A stretch of 64,000 nt of DNA from Cladopsammia gracilis (Eukaryota; Cnidaria; Anthozoa; Scleractinia; Dendrophylliidae). The stretch lies in contig JAJGOT010000114.1 in NCBI GenBank assembly GCA_022457155.1, positions 124,001 through 188,000 on the forward strand. The letters are read 5' to 3'. The notes beneath the pieces are model-generated. The model saw only the letters and a program-made list of their open reading frames with translations. It ran no database searches and had not been told where the DNA came from. Below are positions 55,666 through 64,000 of the stretch, in pieces; position 1 is the first letter of the stretch, and every line of letters starts with the position of its first letter. Made by a program: the position numbers and the translations under genes.

Positions 55666-56164
55666 CTTGAATGGTTAAACGAATGAATGAAGTTGAATTA
55701 CGACCGTTCAAAGACTATAATCTGTTTAAAACAGCAAAGAAGCGAAAATATGTTGCCTCGCTATGATTATGATCTAAATAAAATCCAGTGTCACGTAGAA
55801 TCATGCATAAAACAAACGTAACTGAAAGTATGTACTGAAAGATCATTGCGTTTCTTGTTCTTCTTGTTACCATAGACGGTGATCAGAGATGATAAATTTA
55901 CTTTCTCTGCGAATAAATTTTCATGACATTGAACTTCAGTCTTTATAGATACTAATCATTTACTAAATTTGTACCAAAAAATAATGCAGGCACTGATACA
56001 GGAAGATTGCACGATCGCCGTACTTGATCCAAATTTATTGCGCGGCATGCGTGTGCGTAGGTACACGGAAAATCAAACAACCTGAAACTTGACGCAATAT
56101 CAGTATTTTAGGTATCTCGGAAGACAAGCCTAGACAAGTTTTAAAAAACATCTTAGTCATTTTT

Positions 56165-56812
56165 AACCCGTGAACATACGCGCATGCGTAATGAACGGGT
56201 TATCGGTAACGGCGACAGATATGCAAATGAGTCACTCACTCGCTCACTCCTTCCATCAGCTGTAAACTTAGTGACGTAATGCTTTCTTACGAATACGTTT
56301 TGTAACAAGAACAGCGTGAATCCAGCGATAACAATAACTAAATTGGTGTAAACGAATATAAACAACAATAAGCTTAAAGATGTTTCGCATTTGGAGTCTT
56401 TAATGCAACGTTAAAATCGATCTAAATTAAAAGGAATTTTCAACTGAGACACGCGTTTTGATGGTTATCTATCTTCAAGTAATAAAATTTACCCCGTTTC
56501 AAGTCAGTGGCCACGGTGGTCGAGTGGTGTAAAGCGCGGACTTACAGCCGAAAGGCCCTAGTTCGAATCTCGCTCGCACCGTTCTTTTTTTTTTTTCCTT
56601 CCTTTCTGTTTTCGTTCTTCTTTGGACTGAACATTATGAAAGTAATGTACCGTATTTTTATTTTTTGCGTTTGTCAAAAATCCATACGTTTAATTTTAAA
56701 AAAAATAAATTGAACCGTGACAGAGTGAAAACATAAGTTACCGCAATATTGCGTTACGCGTTAGCATTTCAAATTCACGGGTTGGCTCTAAGGAGCCTTT
56801 GATTTTTAATAG
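56165..56812. mobile_element. Inserted element with tRNA-like core, unit 3
   Basis: Same element as 53204-53880 at the equivalent position of the next unit, lacking the duplicated first 40 bases. It was probably copied with the array unit. Confidence 0.75.
56514..56581 (+). tRNA. tRNA-like sequence, copy 2
   Basis: Identical A box, B box and T-run to copy 1. Confidence 0.4.
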
Positions 56813-56913
56813 TTGACAATTAAGCCATTGGGTGTTTTCTTCAAGGGTTTAGACCGAGTGACAACAAAGGCTACCATTATAACGTCGGTGTCTTTTTATC
56901 CTTTGTTCAAGAA

Positions 56914-57021
56914 CTAAAACATTTCGAAAACAAATGAAAGCACTTGTTCTAGTAGAGCTAACGTTCGTCTACCTGTATTTCCGAGCAGTTGGTTGACCTC
57001 GCTAGCTGTCAGGAAGCCGTC
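56914..57021 (-). pseudogene. EF-hand-like exon remnant, array unit 3
   Basis: Same sequence as the unit-1 copy; the EF-hand loop codons are intact after the TTAAG junction. Confidence 0.5.
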
Positions 57022-58393
57022 TTAATTTACATCGGATATTGTACAAATGAGTTTTTACCACAATTGCCGGTAATCTCGCAATCTGATTGGTTGATGCGGG
57101 TGGTAAACGATAGTACAGACAACGGTGCTGACGCTAACATCCCGCAATGCCTATAAAAGCGCGCGCTTGAAAAAAATGAACCAATCAGATTGAGAGAAAG
57201 TTAAAGACAACGCTTGCTCTTTCTTACCTGTCGCGTTTTGTAACGAAACTTCGATTATTTTCCCCGTATTTTCTTTAAAATATTGTGGTAAAAAAACAGA
57301 TTTCCACCGGTTTTCCGTGGTGTGGACTCTCATTTACCACGATTTACGTCATCACATGGTCAAAATTTGTTGCTGACTCACTCGGCTGCGCCTCGTGAGT
57401 CCACAACATTTTGACCATGTGATGACGTAAATCGTGGTAAATAAGAATCCACACCACGGAAAACCGGTGGAAATTTGTTAAACAGACCAAAGTAAACAGA
57501 ATCTTGGAAGAGTATATTTTCATCTACGGCTCTGTGTTGTTGTTGTCGTCGTTTATAGGTATGTCAAAAGACAAGCCTAGACAAGTTCAGAAATCTTAGT
57601 CATTCTCATCAGCCTGACAATAAAGCCATTGAGTGTTGACTTTGGGTGAAACATTACGAAAACTAAGACCCTCGAAAACTAAGACCTAAGACCCGTCTTA
57701 GTTTTCGAGATTACGAAAACTGAATACCCCCTAAAATCGAATCTTTCGAAATATGAGGTCAAATTGTTACCGAAATAGTTCTAATCTGTCAAATTATCTT
57801 CTGTCCGATTCTTTCCAGTGAGGTTTAGGTCAAATTTAACGGTAAATTTAGGGATCTTAGTTTTCGTAATTTCGAAAGCAAAGACCCCTCTTAGTTTTCG
57901 TTTGTACAAAAACAAAGACCCGCCACAAAACCAATCCGTAAAATATATATGAAGTTGAATAACGACCGTTCAAAGACTATAATCTGTTTAAAACAGCAAA
58001 GAAGCGGAAATATGTTGCCTCGCTATGATTATGATCTAAATAAAATCCAGTGTCACGTAGAATCATGCATAAAACAAACGTAACTGGAAGTATGTACTGA
58101 AAGATCATTGCGTTTCTTGTTCTTCTTGTTACCATAGACGGTGATCAGAGATGATAAATTTACTTTTTCTGCGAATAAATTTTCATGACATTGAACTTAG
58201 TCTTTATGGATACTAATCATTAACTAAATTTGTACCAAAAAATAATGCAGGCACTCATACAGGAAGATTGCACGATCGCCTTACTTGATCCAGATTTATT
58301 ACGCAGCACACGTGTGCGTAGTCAAACAACCTGAAACTTGGGGCAATATCAGAAGACAAGCCTGGACAAGTTGAAAAATCGACTCAGTCATTC

Positions 58394-58594
58394 TTAGTTG
58401 ACAATTAAGCCATTCATGACTAAACTACCTCCAATCAAGAGTGTTTTGACCGCGTGACACAAAGGCCACTCTAAATCAAAAGGAAAATTATGAAGTCGGT
58501 GTCTTTTTGTCTTTTGCTCAAGCTGAAACATTTCGTAAACAGTTGAAAGCACTTGTTCCAGTAGAGCTAACATTCGTCTTCCTGTTTTTGACAC
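58394..58594 (-). pseudogene. 66-codon ORF from the B half, unit 3
   Basis: Reads 'KTKRHRLH' at the variable site. It ends the array on the right. Confidence 0.35.
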
Positions 58595-58610
58595 CTTGAA
58601 TGGTTAAACT

Positions 58611-59049
58611 CGATCGCTAGATATCGTCTTAATTCACACCAGATGTGCGGAATATTCTACAGAAGAGCAGGCCAAAGTTTTAGCATTGAGCCGCTCTATC
58701 AAATCCTTGGGCTATGCTTGAATGACTAGGTAATCGAAAATATGTTGCCTCGCTCAAATGAAGGACTGTTTGATGCAAATAAACGCAAAACGAAATACAA
58801 ATTTTGACAAATTTTGAGAAGGAAACTGAATTATGACCTCAAAATGCCCGTTACTGAGAAAATTTCATTTTTCTTTTCTGAGAATAAATTCATAAATGTC
58901 TTCCTGTTTTGGTTAGTAGTATAAAATATTCTAGGAATGTTAGAAACGTTAACTTCTGTTGTCTTCAAATAGTTTAATGATCTTCGTTTATAGGTTCAAT
59001 ATACGGAATAAATTATTCCACAGGTTAATAAATTGAAGGTTCCGTTTGG
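58611..59049. other. Array edge and unique DNA, no gene seen
   Basis: 58611-58680 still shows a degraded EF-hand remnant on the minus strand (AATTAAGACGATATC). The rest is unremarkable and may be the promoter of the gene that follows. Confidence 0.4.
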
Positions 59050-59092
59050 TTTCCTATCAGTTCGATCAGCGTACTGAAGGCAGCTGTTTCGG
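59050..59092 (+). other. Probable 5' UTR exon of the 195-residue gene
   Basis: A strong donor CGG|GTAAGT at 59092/59093 pairs with the acceptor at 61044, leaving a 1,952-base intron. The exon's left edge is not defined. Confidence 0.4.
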
Positions 59093-59841
59093 GTAAGTAA
59101 AAATTAAAAACACCATAAGTTGTCGCCCCCAAGTATCCAACATGATTTTGCTTATGCTACATCTTTGCTTCATTAATTTCAATCGTAAGATGTTACCTGA
59201 CCGTCTTATTTTGGATTAACTTTTATTACCATATAATGAAAGCTTTCTAGATCCGTACTCGGGATTGTAGCTCATTACGTTTCCTGGCAATGAAAATATT
59301 TCTCGTAAGCAATGGACTAAAAGTGATATTTAGGCCTTTTCCCTCTCTTCTTTTCGACCTTCTTTTTTTGCTTTATTTTACTTGCTTCTAGTGTTTAACG
59401 TTAGGTTTTCAGGGTTTTCTTTGATGTTAACTCTCGGTTGACGCGCGGCAATACGCTGGATGAATTGGTGGATAATCGACGGAAAACAGACGAACTCGGT
59501 AGCACATGTTGCTTGGCTGGGTAACCAAATTTAAAAATAATACCAGAGGTACAGGGTCACAGGAACTTGTCTGCGGTGGCAAGCATAGTTCACTGAAACG
59601 AAAATGGAACTCTTCAAATGTGTTTAATACTCGTAGGTTAAACTAACTCTACATGGTTTTGTAAACTCAGACGCCATTTGATTTTATTTTGAAAAAAGCT
59701 CTTAAGATTGTGGGACATGCGACAAAACAAAATGTCAGACGTGAACTACATCAAATTTTACTTTTCCAGCGAACAATGACATTCCCTCGCACATCTTTTT
59801 CGCTTTAACCCTATTGAGACCGGCAGGACGACTCCTGGACC

Positions 59842-59857
59842 GGGGGGGGGGGGGGGG
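59842..59857. repeat. Poly-G run
   Basis: Sixteen G in a row, in the proposed intron. Confidence 0.95.
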
Positions 59858-60388
59858 ACTTTCAGGGCTTCTCTCACGAAAATGTTGAATAACTTCAAGA
59901 CCGATCAAGTTATGATCACCAAACTTATCGCATTTTCCTAAAAATTATCTGGAAACATTATTAAGTCATCGTGACGTGTACGTCAACATCGACGTTACCA
60001 TGGCAATCGAATTTTCATAGCAAATTGTTTTTTCAAAATAATTTTCCCATAAAACGTTTGTTTTCTATTTTTACTTATTAGATTATTATAATATTACACT
60101 TGCTTAAGTGTTATTTTGTCAAATTTATGAAAACTGTTAATGTGATGCAGACTTTTTAGTTACTGATTTGAGAAAAAAAAAAACATGAATTTAAAATGTT
60201 TCTTTTCATACTGTATTTCCTCAATTTTAAATGCATCTCTCTAATGAATACCTCCCTTTCAATGATGGTGTGACAACAACCTCCAAGATCTACTTAATTC
60301 TCCATATCATACGAAAGCCGACCTAAAAATAAGAAGATACTTTATAACTTCTTACCATCCAAGTAGACTTTCTTCAAAATATCTGCCT

Positions 60389-60390
<2 letters not shown>

Positions 60391-60429
<39 letters not shown>

Positions 60430-60439
60430 ATTATTATTA
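60391..60439. repeat. (ATT)n microsatellite
   Basis: About 16 ATT units, one interruption. Confidence 0.95.
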
Positions 60440-61095
60440 AAAGATTAATTATGCTACTTAATAGTTTATTTGTTAATGGATTAATCTATTCATATTTTTA
60501 CTAATTGATTTATGATAGCCTGCTTCACCTCTTTCTCTCTTGCCTGCTTTTTAAAGTAAGATGGCAAACCATTACGGACACGTTTGTAGAACATTTGCTA
60601 ACTTTTGACATTTCTTGTAGAGGGAGAGAATACTACTGCTGCCCGCTTCTATAAGTTTAGGACCCTGTTAAGGAACTCTGAATTACAGGCTGACCATAAA
60701 CCACTTGAGTGACCTACATTGTAATATATAGATTTAGCCAGGGCTAAAAGCGAAGCTCTCGATAATATTTATAGTTTACTCATATTATTACTCATATTTT
60801 ACTCATATCATAGCAATGTTTTGTTGATCGAGTCCTAAATAGGCCCTTATTTTTCTAAGCAATGCAGTATACACCGGGAAAGTTTTTTTGCACGCTGTAT
60901 CTACATGCTTAGTCATTAAAAAGATGTCATGTGGTTTTGTTGTTGCTTGATTAAAAACTCACTAAATGACAAAACTTAAAGCCTTTTCCTAATAATTCTG
61001 GATCATTTTTTCTGTTTCCTTTTTTTTAATTTTTTGTTGCACAGTGAATTTCTAACAGACAAACAGCTCAAGCGGCTTTTAATTCAACTTTAAAC

Positions 61096-61683
61096 ATGGG
61101 CTCATCTTGTTCAATCCTGAACGATACTGAATACGACGTCTGGATCACTCATGGAGTCAACTGGAAGGTTCTAATTGGTACAGTGACTGGTGTCATGGCG
61201 TTGCTAACCGTAGGAGTGGGTATCGCAGCCATCGGTGCTGCCACCGGAGCAGGAGGTGTGCTTGCCGGAGGAGGAGCATGGATTGTGGCCGAGGAGGGTA
61301 TAATCATGGGAGTAACAGCCAACACGGTAGCCGGTTTGACAGCTACTCAATGGTCGTTAGCAAATGTAGTTATAGGCATGACCTCTTCGGCCCTGTCTAC
61401 AGCGTTGGGCATCTCCGAAGCAGAAGCAGAAAAACTTCAACAGCATGTTAAAAGCTTCCAAGCGAGTGCTAAGCTAATCAAGCCCGGTGAGAAGTACACA
61501 TGGTCAGGCTCTTTATCACTAACTATGAGTGTATATGTTTTGAATGAGAAGCTTCAGTGTGATGACAAAGCCTGTTTCACGGGTCCAACAGATGGTTCTG
61601 AGAAAGTGTATCCAATATCAGAATATTTTAAAAATTTAGATGTCAAGAAAACAGGCAACGACACTGTTACTGTTTATTCGTAA
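61096..61683 (+). CDS. 195-residue protein with acylation-type N terminus and Gly/Ala-rich hydrophobic region; unknown family
   Basis: ATG at 61096, shortly after a polypyrimidine acceptor (TTTTTGTTGCACAG at 61044). The N terminus MGSSCS fits the N-myristoylation rule (G2, S6) with Cys5 available for palmitoylation, so membrane anchoring is likely. Residues 9-23 hold 'NDTEYDVWITHGVNW'. Residues 25-65 are a Gly/Ala-rich hydrophobic region with two possible membrane-interacting segments, and 66-105 is a second moderately hydrophobic, Thr-rich stretch. An acidic/Gln helix covers 107-122. The C-terminal 70 residues look like a compact beta domain (for example 'PGEKYTWSGSLSLTMSVYVL', 'CDDKACFTGPTDGSEK'), with two Cys close together. 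I do not recognise the family. No secretion signal. The coding frame is intact. Functions such as membrane-associated immunity or signalling are guesses. Confidence 0.8.
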   Translation: MGSSCSILNDTEYDVWITHGVNWKVLIGTVTGVMALLTVGVGIAAIGAATGAGGVLAGGGAWIVAEEGIIMGVTANTVAGLTATQWSLANVVIGMTSSALSTALGISEAEAEKLQQHVKSFQASAKLIKPGEKYTWSGSLSLTMSVYVLNEKLQCDDKACFTGPTDGSEKVYPISEYFKNLDVKKTGNDTVTVYS

Positions 61684-62205
61684 AGCAAGTAAATATAATA
61701 CTCCAGCGATTCATACAAACAATAACTCAGTTTGTTATTTTACGTACGTGTGGCAGATAGGCAGAAGCAATAATTTTAAATCCTTTTGAAAATTTGGGCG
61801 TTTTGTTTAGGAAATTTTGATTTATGAATGCGTGTTTTTATACATTTTTGAGGCGATCGAGTTCACTTTGTTCTTAAGTATATATGATTTGATATTTGCT
61901 GTAGCAGACGCCAGTCAGTGGAATGTTATTAAAGATTTCCAATGTCTTGAGTTTTTTCGCACCCGATTTCGCATTGTGACAGCCACAGCTGTGAAACCAT
62001 CAAGTTATGTATTAAAGAAAGCTCTTGGGAGCTTGATAAGCAGTCACGAAGCTGGAGTCGCTAAATCAATATTGTGTATCCTGGACTTGAGTGACTACTT
62101 CCTACTACAGTTTGTTTAATTTAATATTCTTGGATCTTTCAGTTTAAACAATGAAAAAAAAATGTCCTTGTTTTAGCGAATTGTCGTTCTTCTTCTGGGT
62201 TAACT
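61684..62205. other. 3' region of the 195-residue gene, no further gene
   Basis: An unsupported 100-codon frame covers 61817-62119. No clear AATAAA was seen. Confidence 0.4.
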
Positions 62206-62690
62206 ATGGTCACACCATAGGATTTCGTCCACAGACTCAAAAGTTAGAACAAATGGTACCATTCAAAAGTACTGCTGAATAGGTTTCATTTGAATGGTCA
62301 CATCATAGGATTTCGTCAACAGACTCAAAAGTTAGAACAAATGGTACCATGCAAAAGTACTGCTGAAGAGGTTTCATTTGAATGGTCACACCATAGGATT
62401 TCATCCACAGACTCAAAAGTTAGAACAAATGGTACCATGCAAAAGTACTGCCGAAGAGGTTTCATTTGAATGGTCACACCATAGGATTTCATCCACAGAC
62501 TCAAAAGTTAGAACAAATGGTACCATGCAAAAGTACTGCTGAAGAGGTTTCATTGAATGGTCACACCATAGGATTTCATCAACAGACTCAAAAGTTAGAA
62601 CAAATGGTACCATGCAAAAGTACTGCTGAAGAGGTTTCACTTGAATGCATGGTCACACCATAGGATTTCGTCCACAGACTCAGAAGTTGA
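62206..62690. repeat. ~88-bp minisatellite, about 5.5 copies
   Basis: Unit AATGGTCACACCATAGGATT, TCATCCACAGACTCAAAAGT, TAGAACAAATGGTACCATGC, AAAAGTACTGCTGAAGAGGT, TTCATTTG. The last copy is truncated and carries small indels. Confidence 0.97.
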
Positions 62691-63066
62691 AACTATAACT
62701 GGATGTCTCCATAATTGACTCTGGGAGTGGTTAATGATTATGTTAGACATTTATTAATATTTGGTTGCATTGTCTGGGGCTGTTTTTTTAATAAGAATGT
62801 AAAATGATCCTTAGCACAGCATGAATATATTAATTTTTGTTAGTCTTGATTTGAGTAACAACATTTTTCTATGTTGTAAATATTTTAAATTGACTGTTTG
62901 AATGCTTATTTAGTTGCATAATGTCTTTTTAAAATGAGAATATTATTGTGTTTACATGTAGTTTAGCACCACAAGGTTAAATAAATGATTATATTTTTTG
63001 TATTGTTACATGGATCTAAGTGAAGCATATTTCATTTTTACTTTTACATAGTACATAACACAACTT

Positions 63067-63253
63067 ATCATATGACCCGTACGGCCCTGCGAACCTTTTC
63101 TTTGCAAAACCATTGATGAAAGTCCCGTATGAGGGCTGTACGCATTTGCGCAAGCGGGCCGGAAAAAGGCGTACGGCCCTACTAGAAAAGCAGACGATCT
63201 CGCACATTAAAATTTCAAGTAATTTTGTCTCCAAATTGGTCATATGATAAAAT
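63067..63253. repeat. Inverted repeat with TTATCATATGACC ends
   Basis: CTTATCATATGACC at 63065 faces GGTCATATGATAAAA at 63239. The inner GTACGGCCC/GGGCTGTACG words are also inverted. Confidence 0.7.
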
Positions 63254-63402
63254 ACTTATTGACTAAGTTAGGTCGGGCCGGATGGAAAATAAATTGGCTC
63301 TCGGTCATAGCGCACGGACCTTGCTGCGCTTGGTCCGTACGCCATGACCTCAAGCCAAATATTTTCCCATCCGTCCCTCCCACCTAGTCAATAAGTACAT
63401 AA
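63246..63402. repeat. Hairpin element with ACTTATTGACTAAG arms
   Basis: ATACTTATTGACTAAGTTAG and CGGATGGAAAATAAATTGGC face GCCAAATATTTTCCCATCCG and CTAGTCAATAAGTAC. The centre is a second hairpin (GCGCACGGACC/GGTCCGTACGC). Confidence 0.85.
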
Positions 63403-63480
63403 TCTGTTTAAAATACGTCCCAGTGAAACGTTTGAGAGGAAAAACTAACAAAATGCTGTTCAGCTGAGTTTATCTTCAGG

Positions 63481-64000
63481 GTAAAAAGAAGTTCCAGATA
63501 TTCGCTTTATAAAATACATGTAGATCTTTTGAATTGAAAGGGTCAACCAAATTTTCGGCTTTAAAAAAAACTCAGAAACATCCGTGCACTTGTCTTGGAA
63601 AGTTTTATTGACGGAAGCCAAAACGCAGTTTGGCGTTCAGAAATGTAAAGTTCCAGTTTGCAGAATTATGAAAATCACAGTAAATAAAGCAAGATGCTTA
63701 TCGAAAAATTCACGTTAATTTAAAAATGCATTTAAACCAAACTTTTGAAAAATTCGCGTTAATTTAGTGTAACGTAGATTTTCTTCACGTTGTGAATGCG
63801 CATTGTTAATTTCCTATAATAAGGTAAGTAATTAAGTAAACAATTGGGCTATATTCAGCAAAATGGCAAGTATCCAGAGGGGACCTGTACATTTTTGTTC
63901 ATGAGCACCCTATATATGACGATGTGGAATTTTTTGGTCTAAGTGGCTCTCTTTTACTTCAACTACAACTGTAACATTAATCAGCCATTATTTTATAAGA
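63481..64000. other. AT-rich DNA, no gene seen
   Basis: No supported feature. Confidence 0.5.

Larger units (their letters stand above)
50699..58610. repeat. Higher-order tandem array, ~2.96-kb unit, about 2.7 copies
   Basis: The phrase GATACTAATCATTAACTAAA followed by TTTGTACC recurs at 50702, 52320, 52988, 55281, 55950 and 58210. Two sub-types alternate: A (TTATTGCGCGGCATGCGTGT) and B (TTATTACGCAGCACACGTGT), tandem relatives about 665 bases apart. B-to-B distances are 2,961 and 2,929 bases; A-to-A is 2,286 then 2,962, the first being shorter because one insert is absent. Each full unit contains an EF-hand remnant, a palindrome, a 'CGAAAACTAAGACC' element and a 66-codon minus ORF. Copies are highly similar, so the array is young or homogenised. 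Confidence 0.95.
62750..63480 (+). other. Paralogue of the TRIM 3' region
   Basis: 62755-63000 (TTTGGTTGCATTGTC ... AAGAATGTAAAATGATCCTT ... ACAAGGTTAAATAAATGATT) matches 31000-31345, including the polyadenylation context. 63425-63490 (GTTTGAGAGGAAAAACTAAC and following) matches 31450-31515. The hairpin at 63246-63402 is inserted between them. It probably marks a duplicated or decayed TRIM locus. Confidence 0.75.

Noticed and set aside
61817..62119. 100-codon frame after the 195-residue gene
   Set aside because: No ATG context, motif or splice support; composition like non-coding DNA.
62413..62663. Repetitive 65-75-codon frames
   Set aside because: Translation of the 88-bp minisatellite.

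Overview
The window is nuclear DNA from an animal, most likely a cnidarian and probably a stony coral. The supports are an intronless TRIM-NHL gene with a filamin repeat, cnidarian-style spliced genes with GT/AG borders, a Mag-like gypsy element, a Ngaro-like tyrosine-recombinase retrotransposon, and very dense fold-back/MITE DNA in AT-rich sequence. No bacterial, organellar or CRISPR features were seen. Species assignment is inference.

Layout. 1-3.5 kb: a 17-bp minisatellite split by a LINE 3' fragment. 5.9-10.4 kb: a complete-ended gypsy element with 129-bp LTRs, 5-bp target duplication and a frameshifted coding region. 11-18.4 kb: short tandem repeats and several fold-back elements, including a nested TTAA-inserting pair. 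18.9-19.8 kb: a possible three-exon 52-residue minus-strand gene. 20.8-23.1 kb: more palindromic elements. 23.07-26.61 and 34.54-38.55 kb: two copies of one segmental duplication; the first carries a Mutator-like element with 9-bp target duplication and a decayed gene copy, the second carries the fuller gene (36.84-38.27 kb, one internal stop) and a 12-copy expanded array. 28.0-31.3 kb: the TRIM-NHL gene and its repeat-rich 3' region. 32.4-34.5 kb: a possible two-exon minus-strand gene. 38.5-41.05 kb: a pogo-like end running into an 81-bp minisatellite, then a TIR element. 42-43.6 kb: a LINE fragment and an Arg/Asp-rich terminal exon. 45.3-46.3 kb: two near-perfect palindromes. 46.76-50.17 kb: the Ngaro-like element with textbook split direct repeats. 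50.4-50.7 kb: a small secreted-peptide ORF with a TATA box. 50.7-58.6 kb: a ~2.96-kb higher-order tandem array carrying EF-hand remnants, palindromes and tRNA-like inserts. 59.0-61.7 kb: a spliced gene for a 195-residue protein with an acylation-type N terminus. 62.2-63.5 kb: a minisatellite and a paralogue of the TRIM 3' region, then hairpins.

How it works together. There is no operon or pathway. The host genes (TRIM-NHL ubiquitin ligase, the 195-residue protein, the secreted peptide and three uncertain spliced genes) are islands in a repeat landscape. The most distinctive points are: the UGA-CUAG context between gag and pol in the Ngaro-like element; the empty-site proof that the TTAAGGTGGC elements insert at TTAA; the Mutator-like element; the EF-hand remnants repeated in a tandem array; and the reuse of the same sequence blocks (TRIM 3' region, segmental duplication, palindrome families) across the window. 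All gene calls come from reading the sequence by eye; no searches were run.
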